The notes under the pieces were generated by a model. The model made no database searches, had not been told where the DNA came from, and worked only from the letters and a program-made list of their open reading frames with translations. Positions 19,661 through 27,783 of a stretch of DNA of 64,000 nt are shown one piece after another. Within the stretch, counting starts at the first letter, position 1; every line of letters starts with the position of its first letter. The stretch comes from Stutzerimonas stutzeri TS44 (GTDB taxonomy: Bacteria; Pseudomonadota; Gammaproteobacteria; Pseudomonadales; Pseudomonadaceae). Where the stretch lies: positions 124,001 to 188,000 of the forward strand of contig AJXE01000003.1 in NCBI GenBank assembly GCA_000263395.1, given 5' to 3'. Position numbers and translations under genes: made by a program.

Positions 19661-21046
19661 CTACATGTGCGCCTCGGCGAACTCGGCGAGGATCGAGCGC
19701 GGCACGCCCTGCAGGGTGATGTGCACGCCGTGGGAGAAGTCCTTGAAGCGCTCCGTCAGGTAGGTGAGGCCGGAACTGGTGGCCGACAGGTAGGGCGTAT
19801 CGATCTGCGCCAGGTTGCCCAGGCAGACCACCTTGGAGCCGTTGCCGGCGCGGGTGATGATGGTCTTCATCTGGTGCGGGGTGAGGTTCTGGCACTCGTC
19901 GATGAGGATCAGGCTCTGCTGGAAGCTGCGCCCGCGGATGTAGTTCAGCGATTTGAACTGCAACGGCACCTTCTGCAGGATGTAGTCGATGCTGCCGGGG
20001 GTGTTCTCATCGTCCATGTGCAGCGCTTCGAGGTTGTCGGTGATGGCGCCGAGCCAGGGCTCCATCTTCTCCGCCTCGGTGCCGGGCAGGAAGCCGATGT
20101 CCTCGTCCAGCCCCTGCACGCTGCGGGTGGCGATGATGCGCCGGTAGCGCTTGCTGACCACCGTCTGCTCGATCGCTGCGGCCAGCGCCAGGATGGTCTT
20201 GCCCGAGCCCGCCGCGCCCGACAGGTTGACCAGGTGGATATCCGGATCGAGCAGGGCGAACAGCGCCAGCGCCTGGTGGATGTCGCGCGGGCGCAGCCCC
20301 CAGGCCTCCTGATGCAGCAGCGGCTCCTGGTGCATGTCGAGCAACAGCAGCTCGTCGTCCTTGATGCCCTTGATCCAGCCGACGAAGCCCTGCTCGTCGA
20401 GGATGAACTCGTTGATGTGTACCGCCGGCAGGTTGTCGACCAACTGCACGCGATGCCAGGTGCGACCGTGCCCCTGATGGGTCTCGACCTTGCTCACGCG
20501 GTCCCAGAACGAGCCGCTCAGGCTGTGGTAGCCGCGCGACAGCTGGCCCACGTCGTCGACCAGCTGATCGGTGTGGTAATCCTCGGCGGCCACACCGCAG
20601 GCCCGTGCCTTGAGGCGCATGTTGATGTCCTTGGTGACCAGCACCACCGGCACCCCGGGCCGCTGTTTGCTGATCGCGACCACCAGATTGATGATCTTGT
20701 TGTCGTTCAGGTCCTCCGGCAGGCCGTTCTCCAGCCGCTGGCTCATCAGGATCGACAGGCTGCCGCGTGGCCCGCTCTTGTCCCGTTGGATCGGTACGCC
20801 CGCCTCCACCTCGGCGGGCGTGGCATTGCCGAGCAGGCGGTCGATCAGGCGAATCGCCTGGCGACACTCGGCGGCGACGCTGTGCTTGCCGGTTTTGAGT
20901 TGATCGAGTTCCTCCAGCACGGTCATCGGTATCGCGACCTGGTGCTCCTGGAAGTTGAGCAAAGCGTTGGGATCGTGGATCAGGACGTTGGTATCGAGAA
21001 CATACAGGGTGGGCTGAGTCGCGTGGGATCTGCCGAAGTCATCCAT
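19661..21046 (-). CDS. PhoH family protein with N-terminal PIN domain (PhoH2 type)
   Basis: A 461-residue protein. Residues 12-140 are a PIN-like ribonuclease domain (YVLDTNVLIHDPNALLNF, LVTKDINMRLKAR), residues 240-461 a PhoH ATPase (Walker A GAAGSGKT, ILIDECQNLTPHQMKTIITR as Walker B, SKVVCLGNLAQID). This PIN-PhoH pair is the PhoH2/YlaK layout; family members have sequence-specific RNA unwinding/cleavage activity in mycobacteria. The upstream GTG at 21055 is possible, but the ATG at 21046 has AAAAGG in better position. The gene is alone between moaC and the transporter. Confidence 0.88.
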   Translation of the reverse strand: MDDFGRSHATQPTLYVLDTNVLIHDPNALLNFQEHQVAIPMTVLEELDQLKTGKHSVAAECRQAIRLIDRLLGNATPAEVEAGVPIQRDKSGPRGSLSILMSQRLENGLPEDLNDNKIINLVVAISKQRPGVPVVLVTKDINMRLKARACGVAAEDYHTDQLVDDVGQLSRGYHSLSGSFWDRVSKVETHQGHGRTWHRVQLVDNLPAVHINEFILDEQGFVGWIKGIKDDELLLLDMHQEPLLHQEAWGLRPRDIHQALALFALLDPDIHLVNLSGAAGSGKTILALAAAIEQTVVSKRYRRIIATRSVQGLDEDIGFLPGTEAEKMEPWLGAITDNLEALHMDDENTPGSIDYILQKVPLQFKSLNYIRGRSFQQSLILIDECQNLTPHQMKTIITRAGNGSKVVCLGNLAQIDTPYLSATSSGLTYLTERFKDFSHGVHITLQGVPRSILAEFAEAHM

Positions 21047-21304
21047 ACCGATCACCTTTTCGTTGGGTCAGTCGACGGAGAGCCACTGGCGCTCCGCCGC
21101 AGAAAGACCACCGTGCTGGCCGGGTGAACGGGCTTGGGAGGCCGGGGGTTCGGGGCCACCCAGGGGCCGCCACCTGTGTCGCAGGGTTCGGCGGTCTGAT
21201 TCGGTAATAACCCAAAACCGATGACGGGCAAAAGCGTTTTTATGCGATTTCCGCTTTTATTGTCCGTATCGATGGAACGCCCTTGGCGTGTGGAATGCAG
21301 CCGG

Positions 21305-22300
21305 CTACAGTCTGGAATCCAGGTGCGCCGATTCGCCGCAGCGGTTTACTTCGGCCGTCACATGCACCAACTGCGGCAGCTCCTGCAGGACACGCTTGTA
21401 ATCGTCGGCGCTGTAATCCTGGTGCGTGACCACGCTGAGGATGCAGCTGTACTGGGCGCGACCCACGCGCCACAGATGCAGATCGGTCACCTCGGTATCC
21501 GGCACCGCTTCCAGCTGCCGGCGCACGCGATGCACCAGCGGATCGTCCATTTCCCGATCCAGCAATGCCTTGGCGGTCTCCACCAGCAAGCCCTTGGCCC
21601 AGACCAGGATCACCAACGCGCCGATCACGCCCATCAGCGGGTCCAGCCAGCCCCAGCCGAAGAACTTGCCACCCAGCAGGGCCACGATCGCTGCCACCGA
21701 GGTCAACCCGTCGGTCAGCACATGGATGAAGGCAGCGTGGCGATTGAGGTCGCGCCCGTGCCTGGACGCAGCATGCTCATGGTCGTGATCGTGATCGTGA
21801 TCGTGATCGTGATCGTGATGATGACTATGAGCGTGACCATGATCATGTCCGTCGTGCAGCAGCCAGGCCGACGCCAGGTTCACCAGCAGGCCGATCACCG
21901 CGACCCAGAGCGCTTCGTCGAAGCGAATGCTCGCCGGCGACCAGAACCGCAGCAGCGATTCGAAGATCATCATCAACGCAATGCCGACCAGGAACAGCGC
22001 ACTGGAGAAACCCGCCAGCACCTCGATCTTCCAGGTGCCGAAGGCGAAACGCCGATCATCGGCGTAACGCCGGGCCAGCATGTAGGCCAGTGCCGCCAGA
22101 CCGATCGCCACCATGTGCGAGGACATGTGCCAGCCATCGGCAAGCAGCGCCATCGAGTTGAACCAGTAACCGGCGGCGATCTCCACCACCATCATCACGC
22201 CGGTGAGCAGCGCCACGGCCCAGGTCTGGCGTTCGGCACCCAGCTCCAGCGGACGGTAATCGTGTGGGTGTTGCCAGTTGGAATGATCGCGCGCGCTCAT
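21305..22300 (-). CDS. Cation diffusion facilitator, DmeF-like, with His/Asp-rich loop
   Basis: A 331-residue CDF-family metal/proton antiporter with six predicted membrane segments; the two metal-site motifs are ALLADGWHMSSHM (HxxxH-type variant of DmeF) in helix 2 and HVLTDGLTSV in helix 5. Between helices 4 and 5 (about residues 150-180) lies a loop that is almost all His and Asp. DmeF relatives export cobalt and nickel or zinc. The C-terminal cytosolic domain follows. SD AAGGAGG precedes the ATG. Metal choice cannot be decided from sequence. The His loop is coded by six perfect copies of a hexanucleotide, annotated separately. Confidence 0.87.
   Translation of the reverse strand: MSARDHSNWQHPHDYRPLELGAERQTWAVALLTGVMMVVEIAAGYWFNSMALLADGWHMSSHMVAIGLAALAYMLARRYADDRRFAFGTWKIEVLAGFSSALFLVGIALMMIFESLLRFWSPASIRFDEALWVAVIGLLVNLASAWLLHDGHDHGHAHSHHHDHDHDHDHDHDHEHAASRHGRDLNRHAAFIHVLTDGLTSVAAIVALLGGKFFGWGWLDPLMGVIGALVILVWAKGLLVETAKALLDREMDDPLVHRVRRQLEAVPDTEVTDLHLWRVGRAQYSCILSVVTHQDYSADDYKRVLQELPQLVHVTAEVNRCGESAHLDSRL
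21783..21818. repeat. Hexanucleotide tandem repeat (TCGTGA)x6 in the transporter gene
   Basis: Six perfect tandem copies of TCGTGA (plus strand) code for alternating His and Asp on the minus strand. Each unit is six bases, so slippage would add or remove one His-Asp pair without breaking the frame. Flanking DNA continues as imperfect copies (TGATGA, TCATGG). Confidence 0.95.
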
Positions 22301-22436
22301 GCTGCCTCCTTGTCGTCAGCGGCGCAGATTGCACCCTGCCCATCTGGCAAGGTCAAGCATCCTCAATCGGCACGATAGCTGGAGCCGGGCTCGCCATCGC
22401 GCCTAGAATCGCCGCTGCACACAGGAGAGCTGCTAC

Positions 22437-23216
22437 ATGCTGATGGTGATTTCCCCCGCCAAGACCCTCGACTACGAGACGCCCCCGGTCACCCCGCGCT
22501 TCACCCACCCCGAACACCTCGAGCATTCGCAACTGCTGATCGAACAGCTGCGCGACTTCTCGCCGGCGCAGATCGCCGAGTTGATGCACCTTTCCGACAA
22601 GCTGGCGGCACTGAATGTCGCCCGCTTCGGCAGCTGGAGCACGCCCTTCACCACCGACAACGCCAAGCAGGCCCTGCTCGCCTTCAAGGGCGACGTCTAT
22701 ACCGGGCTTGCCGCGCAGGACTTTACCGAAGCCGACTTCGACTTCGCCCAGCAGCACCTGCGCATGCTGTCCGGGCTCTACGGCCTGCTGCGGCCGCTGG
22801 ACCTGATGCAGCCCTACCGCCTGGAAATGGGGACGAAGCTCGCCAACGCACGCGGCAAGGACCTCTACGCGTTCTGGGGCGAACGCATCAGCAAATGGCT
22901 CAACCAGGCGCTGCAGGCGCAAGGCGACCCGGTGCTGCTCAACCTTGCGTCCAACGAATACTTCTCGGCCGTCAAGCGCAAGGCGCTGCAGGCGCGGGTG
23001 ATCGACGTGGACTTCAAGGACCTGAAGAACGGCCAGTACAAGATCATCAGCTTTTACGCCAAGAAGGCCCGCGGGCTGATGGCGCGCTACGTCATCAAGG
23101 AGCGCATCCAGACGGTCGAGCGCCTGCGCGACTTCGCCTGCGAGGGTTATCGCTTCAGCGCGACCGACTCCACGGACGATCACCTCGTATTCCTGCGCGA
23201 CACCCCCGCCGCCTGA
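22437..23216 (+). CDS. yaaA: Peroxide stress protein YaaA (DUF328)
   Basis: A 259-residue YaaA. E. coli YaaA limits oxidative damage by lowering free iron under peroxide stress and has been reported to bind DNA. Conserved stretches: [17 protein letters not shown] at the start, [20 protein letters not shown] in the middle and [11 protein letters not shown] later. SD GGAGAG precedes the ATG. It is monocistronic and divergent from the CDF gene with 136 bp between. Confidence 0.93.
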   Translation: MLMVISPAKTLDYETPPVTPRFTHPEHLEHSQLLIEQLRDFSPAQIAELMHLSDKLAALNVARFGSWSTPFTTDNAKQALLAFKGDVYTGLAAQDFTEADFDFAQQHLRMLSGLYGLLRPLDLMQPYRLEMGTKLANARGKDLYAFWGERISKWLNQALQAQGDPVLLNLASNEYFSAVKRKALQARVIDVDFKDLKNGQYKIISFYAKKARGLMARYVIKERIQTVERLRDFACEGYRFSATDSTDDHLVFLRDTPAA

Positions 23217-23698
23217 CCCCTCGCGCGCGGTACGCCGCGCCACATCCCCTCCCGAGCGCGTCGTCGATCCGCACGACGCGGCCTCCCGCCCCTCGCCGAT
23301 CAACGGTCCGTCCCGTGGGAACTATCGAGCGACGCCGGGAATCATAAGGCGCGTACCGACAACTCCAGACCGGAAAGGAACGTCGCACATGAACGTGCTC
23401 GGGTTCTCGAACATTGACCACAGCCAGCCGCTCCCGCGGCGGGCGACACGAACGACAGCGGCGCCCGCTGCCACCCGGCGACGGACAGCCCCCACGCCGG
23501 CATGCGCCCGGCCCGGCAGCCGTGCCCCGCTCGTTCCCATCGGAGCGCCCACGCCACGCCGGCACGGACGAACACGCAGCCACGACCTGCGTCCCGACCG
23601 CCGGCCGCGCCCCTGACCCCGCTCGCCCCATCCATTTTCCCGGGCACGCCGACCGCGCGCTCGCAACAGAACGCTCTTAACGATGCAGGAGAGACGAC
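23217..23698. other. 482-bp GC-rich region between yaaA and the mannose gene
   Basis: No recognisable gene, repeat or terminator. It holds the promoter of the downstream gene and a weak candidate frame: an ATG at 23389 with AAGGA nine bases upstream opens 75 codons to a TGA at 23614-23616. The first 15 or so residues (MNVLGFSNIDHSQPLP) look ordinary, the remainder is Arg/Pro/Ala-rich and resembles translated non-coding GC-rich DNA. I treat it as leader or decayed coding DNA, not as a gene. Confidence 0.4.
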
Positions 23699-25144
23699 AT
23701 GATTCCGGTAATTCTTTCAGGTGGTAGCGGCTCGCGGCTGTGGCCCCTCTCGCGCAAGCTGTTCCCCAAGCAGTTCCTCGCCCTCACCGGTGAGCAGACG
23801 CTGTTTCAGCAAACCATCGAGCGCCTGGCCTTCGAGGGTATCCAGCAGCCGCTGCTGGTGTGCAACAAGGAACACCGTTTCATCGTCAAGGAGCAACTGG
23901 CCGCGCGCAAGCTGGGCGTCCAGGGCCTGCTGCTCGAACCCTTCGGGCGCAACACCGCCCCGGCGATCGCCATCACCGCGCTGAAACTCGTCGAAGAAGG
24001 CCGCGACGAGCTGCTGCTGGTGCTGCCGGCCGATCACGTGATCGACGACCAGCGCGCCTTCCAGCGCTCGCTGGCGCTGGCCACCAACGCTGCGGAAAAC
24101 GGCGAGATGGTGCTGTTCGGCATCCCGGCGACGCGCCCGGAAACCGGCTACGGCTACATCAAGTGCGATCCGAACGACAACAGCGGGCTGCCGGAAGGCA
24201 TCAGCCGCGTCAGCCAGTTCGTCGAGAAGCCGGACGAAGCCCGCGCCCAGAGCTATGTCGAATCGGGCGACTACTACTGGAACAGCGGCATGTTCCTGTT
24301 CCGCGCCAGTGTGTTCCTGGAGGAACTGAAGAAGCACGACCCGGACATCTACGACACCTGCTGCGCAACGCTCGAGCGCAGCACGCTGAACGGCGACGAG
24401 CTGCTGATCGACCCGGCCACCTTCGCCTGCTGCCCCGACAACTCCATCGACTACGCCGTGATGGAGAAGACCAGCCTCGCCTGCGTGGTGCCCATGTCCG
24501 CCGGCTGGAGCGATGTCGGCTCCTGGTCGTCGATCTGGGACGTGCACAACAAGGACGCCAACGGCAACGTGCTCAAGGGCGACGTGATCGCCGAGGACAC
24601 CCGCAACTGCCTGGTTCACGGCAACGGCAAGCTGGTGACCGTGCTGGGGCTGGAAGACATCGTGGTGGTGGAAACCAAGGACGCCATGATGATTGCCCAC
24701 AAGGACAAGGTGCAGGACGTCAAGAAACTCGTCGCCCGTCTCGATGAACAGGCGCGCCCGGAAACCCAGAACCACTGCGCCGTGTATCGCCCGTGGGGCT
24801 GGTACGACTCGGTGGACATGGGCGGGCGCTTCCAGGTCAAGCGGATCTGCGTCAATCCGGGCGCCAGCCTGTCGCTGCAGATGCACCACCACCGCGCCGA
24901 ACACTGGATCGTCGTTTCCGGCACGGCCCAGGTGACCTGCAACGAAAAGACCTTCCTGCTCACGGAAAACCAGTCGACCTATATCCCGGTCACGTCGGTA
25001 CACCGCCTGGCCAACCCCGGCAAGATTCCACTGGAGATCATCGAAGTGCAGTCCGGAAGTTATCTGGGCGAAGACGATATCGAACGTCTGGATGATGTTT
25101 ACGGTCGGGCCGAATCCGCTGTCGAAGCCAAGATCGCCCGCTGA
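23699..25144 (+). CDS. Bifunctional mannose-1-phosphate guanylyltransferase / mannose-6-phosphate isomerase
   Basis: A 481-residue protein of the AlgA/PslB/WbpW/ManC type. The N-terminal nucleotidyltransferase has ILSGGSGSRLWPLSRK (the GGSGSRLWPLSR pyrophosphorylase signature), FVEKPD and the acceptor region; the C-terminal cupin (about residues 360-470) has RPWGWYDSVDMG and SLQMHHHRAEHW, the metal-binding isomerase site. It would supply GDP-mannose from fructose-6-phosphate (with phosphomannomutase) for exopolysaccharide or LPS. No polysaccharide genes flank it in the window, so I give no specific gene name. SD AGGAGAG is good; a strong terminator follows. Confidence 0.92.
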   Translation: MIPVILSGGSGSRLWPLSRKLFPKQFLALTGEQTLFQQTIERLAFEGIQQPLLVCNKEHRFIVKEQLAARKLGVQGLLLEPFGRNTAPAIAITALKLVEEGRDELLLVLPADHVIDDQRAFQRSLALATNAAENGEMVLFGIPATRPETGYGYIKCDPNDNSGLPEGISRVSQFVEKPDEARAQSYVESGDYYWNSGMFLFRASVFLEELKKHDPDIYDTCCATLERSTLNGDELLIDPATFACCPDNSIDYAVMEKTSLACVVPMSAGWSDVGSWSSIWDVHNKDANGNVLKGDVIAEDTRNCLVHGNGKLVTVLGLEDIVVVETKDAMMIAHKDKVQDVKKLVARLDEQARPETQNHCAVYRPWGWYDSVDMGGRFQVKRICVNPGASLSLQMHHHRAEHWIVVSGTAQVTCNEKTFLLTENQSTYIPVTSVHRLANPGKIPLEIIEVQSGSYLGEDDIERLDDVYGRAESAVEAKIAR

Positions 25145-25160
25145 GCGAAGTTGTTCCCTG

Positions 25161-25195
25161 AATAAAACCCGCGTATTGACGCGGGTTTTATTTTG
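25161..25195 (+). terminator. Intrinsic terminator after the mannose gene
   Basis: A 13-bp perfect stem AATAAAACCCGCG / CGCGGGTTTTATT closed by TATTGA, ending in a T run; bidirectional in form, 16 bp past the stop. Confidence 0.92.
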
Positions 25196-25207
25196 CCGCA
25201 AAGAAAA

Positions 25208-25236
25208 TCGCCAAAAAACGTCGATCGGCGCATAAT
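25208..25236 (+). promoter_or_regulatory. Candidate sigma70 promoter
   Basis: TCGCCA (four of six matches to TTGACA), a 17-bp spacer and CATAAT (five of six to TATAAT). It lies just after the terminator and ahead of the structured leader. Assigned by consensus only. Confidence 0.4.
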
Positions 25237-25242
25237 GCGAAC

Positions 25243-25528
25243 TTGCTGAAGCATGACGAGTCCGCATCCACAGCGGACTCTCGCGACAGGCGTTGCACGC
25301 GTCGCGAAGACCACAGGGCTGTTTCGAGCCTTGCGCCAGTTCCTTGAACGGCTACCCGTTTTCAAATCCACGTGCAGAAACAAATGCCAGGCAGCAGCGC
25401 TTCCTTCGCATTGCACCGCCTGCAAGATGCAAGCGGGTCTTGGCAGAAAGGCACTCGACTGGCGCTGCGGTATCGCCGAAGCACTTCAGCACCTATTCAT
25501 CCGCACACAACAAGGCAGGTCCAATTAC
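25243..25528 (+). ncRNA. Hairpin-rich long leader (or small RNA) upstream of the 71-aa gene
   Basis: Three stems can be drawn: GAGTCCGC/GCGGACTC (25258-25280, perfect 8 bp), TCGCGAC..GCGT/ACGC..GTCGCGA (25281-25307, two perfect arms with a 2-nt bulge) and CCGCCTGC/GCAAGCGG (about 25417-25440, one mismatch). The distance from the inferred start to the next gene is near 285 nt, long for a bacterial 5' UTR. It could be a regulatory leader or an independent RNA; the 92 codons open in frame upstream of the next gene do not resemble a protein. No Rfam family is recognised. Confidence 0.4.
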
Positions 25529-25744
25529 GTGACAAAAGAACAACTGCGCATCGAACTCGAGCGTCAGGCGCAGCGCTACCAGGATATCTATGGCGGCGAA
25601 GTTACAACTTATGCAGCCAAAACCGAGCCGGAACGCAAACCCTGGCGCAAGAAGGCGAGCCTGCAGGACCGGGTATTCCAGGAAGAACTGCAGAAGATGG
25701 AAAAAGAAAAAGCCCGGCAGGAAAACTCCGACGCGGAAAACTGA
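25529..25744 (+). CDS. Conserved hypothetical 71-residue charged protein
   Basis: A GTG at 25529 with AAGGCAGG upstream starts a very hydrophilic peptide of 71 residues: QLRIELERQAQRYQDIYGG, then VTTYAAKTEPERKPWRKK, then a Glu/Lys-rich helix at the end. I recall similar small hypothetical proteins in Pseudomonas with this YGGEVTTYA..PERKPW core; no function is known. The frame is open for 92 more codons upstream, but that part is compositionally odd. It follows the structured leader and precedes the MITE by 99 bp. Confidence 0.68.
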   Translation: MTKEQLRIELERQAQRYQDIYGGEVTTYAAKTEPERKPWRKKASLQDRVFQEELQKMEKEKARQENSDAEN

Positions 25745-25843
25745 CGGCACTCCGGCGACTTTCAATACTCGTCCGCAATTGCCTGCAGTACCTCGACAGC
25801 CGCCGAATACCTGCTCACAGGCAAGCGGCGGCCACCGTCTTCA

Positions 25844-26040
25844 GGGCGTCTCTAAAAACCTAGGCGAGGCAGCCAGCACAAGGCGAAAACAGGCGAAAAA
25901 GCGCAGTTTACGAGTTGTAAATGAGCATTTGATTCGCTGCGCTCACCCCTTCGGGGCCGCGCTAAAGCGCGTTCAACCTTACGGCGGTGAGCCTGTTTTC
26001 AACGCAGCGATGGCAACGCAGGTAGTTTTTAGAGGTGCCC
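25844..26040. mobile_element. MITE-like repeat of 197 bp with inverted ends and 4-bp target duplication
   Basis: The ends are imperfect inverted repeats: GGGCGTCTCTAAAAAC on the left and, read from the other strand, GGGCACCTCTAAAAAC on the right (two mismatches in 16). A second inverted block GAAAACAGGC lies about 41 bp in from each end (25885-25894 and 25991-26000). Inside are CCCCTTCGGGG and CGCGCTAAAGCGCG hairpins. It is bounded on both sides by TTCA (25840-25843 and 26041-26044), a likely target duplication. It codes for nothing. From memory such elements are dispersed in P. stutzeri genomes; no search was possible. Confidence 0.75.
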
Positions 26041-26041
26041 T

Positions 26042-27514
26042 TCAGCGCTTGCCACCCAGCAGCGACCCCAGCAGGCCGCGCACGATCTGCCGACCGATCT
26101 GGCTGGCCGCCTGGTTCAGCGCGCTCTTGAGCACCCGTCCGGCGAAATCGCCGACCGTGCCGTCCCCGCTGTCCCGCTTGCCACGCGCTTCCGGCGCTGG
26201 CTCGGGCTGCGCAGTCGCCTGGCGCGCCCGCGCCGTCAGCATCTCGTAGGCCGATTCGCGATCGACCGGCTGGTCGTAACGACCGCGCAACGGTGAGTGC
26301 GCGATCAGCTCGGCACGTTCGGTCTCGCTCAGCACGCCGACGCGCGATTGCGGCGGCGCCACCGCGACCCGCTGCACCATCGCCGGCGTGCCCTTGGCCT
26401 CCAGACCGCCCACCAGCGCCTCGCCGATGCCCAGCTCGGTGAGCACCTCGAGCGCGGAGAACTCCGGGCTTTCGCGGAAGCCGTCGGCTACCGAACGCAG
26501 CGCCTTCTGCTCCTTCACCGTGAACGCTCGCAGGCCGTGCTGGACACGCAGGCCGAGCTGGGCCAGCACATCGTCCGGCAGATCGCCCGGCGACTGGGTG
26601 ACGAAGTAGACCCCCACGCCCTTGGAACGGATCAGCCGCACCACCTGCACCAGGCGCTCCTGCAGCGCCTTGGGCGTGTCGTTGAACAGCAGGTGCGCCT
26701 CGTCGAAGAACAGTGCCAGGAGCGGCCGATCCTGATCGCCGCGCTCGGGCAGTTGCTCGAACAGTTCGGCGAGCAGCCAGAGCAGGAACGTCGCATAGAC
26801 CTTGGGCGCTTCGTGCACCAGCTGGCTGGCGTCGAGCAGATGGATACGGCCGCGGCCGTCGCGATCCGGCTGCAGCAGATCTTCCAGCTGCAGCGCCGGC
26901 TCGCCGAACAGCGCCTCGGCGCCCTGCTGTTCGAGCGTCGCCAGGCGCCGCTGCAGAGCCTGCGACGAAGCGCCGGTGAACAGCGCACGGTCCTCGCCGA
27001 GCACCTCGGGATGGTCGCGCAGATGCCCCAGCAGCGCCTTGAGGTCCTTGAGATCGAGCAGCAGCAGACCTTCACGATCGGCCACCTTGAACGCCGCGTA
27101 GAGCGCCGCCTGTTGGCTGTCGGTCAGCTCCAGCAGGTTGCCCAGCAGCAGCGGCCCCATCTCGCTGAGGGTGGTGCGCAGCGGGTGTCCGCTGCGGCCC
27201 TGCACGTCCCACAGCGTCACCGGATAGGCACGCGGCTGATGCCCCAGCCAGGGCATGCTGGCGATGCGCTCGGCGATCTTGCCCGTCGGTGCGCCAGCGG
27301 CGCCCAGGCCGCACAGGTCGCCCTTGATATCGGCGGCGAACACCGCGACTCCGGCGTCGCTGAACTGCTCGGCCAGGCGCTGCAGGGTCACGGTCTTGCC
27401 GGTGCCGGTGGCGCCGGCGATCAGCCCGTGGCGGTTGGCCAGGCGCAACGGGTGGAGGCTGGGCTGGCCGTGGGCGTCGGCGCCCAGTACCAGATGATCG
27501 GCGAATGCATCCAT
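26042..27514 (-). CDS. HerA/DUF853-type ATPase
   Basis: A 490-residue ATPase of the helicase HerA-like C-terminal family (DUF853). Walker A is GATGTGKT near residue 35, Walker B LLALFFDEAHLLF, and VYFVTQSPGDLPDDVL is the sensor-like motif conserved in the family. E. coli YjgR is a relative of unknown role. The ATG at 27514 has TTGGAG at good distance; an upstream start at 27619 lies inside the preceding gene region. It probably follows purU and the 74-aa gene in one transcript. Its stop codon TGA (26042-26044) lies inside the TTCA target duplication of the MITE. Confidence 0.86.
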   Translation of the reverse strand: MDAFADHLVLGADAHGQPSLHPLRLANRHGLIAGATGTGKTVTLQRLAEQFSDAGVAVFAADIKGDLCGLGAAGAPTGKIAERIASMPWLGHQPRAYPVTLWDVQGRSGHPLRTTLSEMGPLLLGNLLELTDSQQAALYAAFKVADREGLLLLDLKDLKALLGHLRDHPEVLGEDRALFTGASSQALQRRLATLEQQGAEALFGEPALQLEDLLQPDRDGRGRIHLLDASQLVHEAPKVYATFLLWLLAELFEQLPERGDQDRPLLALFFDEAHLLFNDTPKALQERLVQVVRLIRSKGVGVYFVTQSPGDLPDDVLAQLGLRVQHGLRAFTVKEQKALRSVADGFRESPEFSALEVLTELGIGEALVGGLEAKGTPAMVQRVAVAPPQSRVGVLSETERAELIAHSPLRGRYDQPVDRESAYEMLTARARQATAQPEPAPEARGKRDSGDGTVGDFAGRVLKSALNQAASQIGRQIVRGLLGSLLGGKR

Positions 27515-27545
27515 CGATAGGTTCTCCAAGGCGGGAAACGCGCGC

Positions 27546-27770
27546 TCAATCGAGCGCGGCGCGGTGACGGCCAGCCGGTCGCCCGGCGCCGCACGAAGCT
27601 TCGGCCGGTGCCTGGGCATCTGCCGGGTGCAGGCGCTGCCAGAGTTCGGCGGCGCCGGGAAACTCGGTGCCCAGCTCGGCGCTCAGCGCCTCGGGGTCGT
27701 AGCGCCGGGTGCAACCACTGCCGATGATCGGCGGCGCCTCGGCCGTGGCGCGTGCGAGCGGGTCGGTCAT
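27546..27770 (-). CDS. Small conserved-looking 74-residue protein between purU and the HerA-like gene
   Basis: The ATG at 27770 has the near-perfect SD GAGGAGG and begins 13 bp after the purU stop, so it is surely translated with purU. The peptide MTDPLARATAEAPPIIGSG leads into CTRRYDPEALSAELG and GAAELWQRLHP, ending in a low-complexity Ala/Gly/Arg tail. It has no signal sequence or membrane segment. I do not recognise a named domain. It stops 31 bp before the HerA-like ATG. Function unknown. Confidence 0.72.
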   Translation of the reverse strand: MTDPLARATAEAPPIIGSGCTRRYDPEALSAELGTEFPGAAELWQRLHPADAQAPAEASCGAGRPAGRHRAALD

Positions 27771-27783
27771 GCCGCCTCCTCGA

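Noticed and set aside
21781-21830. Tandem repeats as a possible CRISPR or VNTR-type array
   Set aside because: The unit is six bases, contiguous, and codes for His-Asp inside a gene; no spacers.
25253-25528. 92-codon N-terminal extension of the 71-aa protein
   Set aside because: Composition changes sharply at the GTG 25529, which has its own SD; the upstream DNA is occupied by hairpins.
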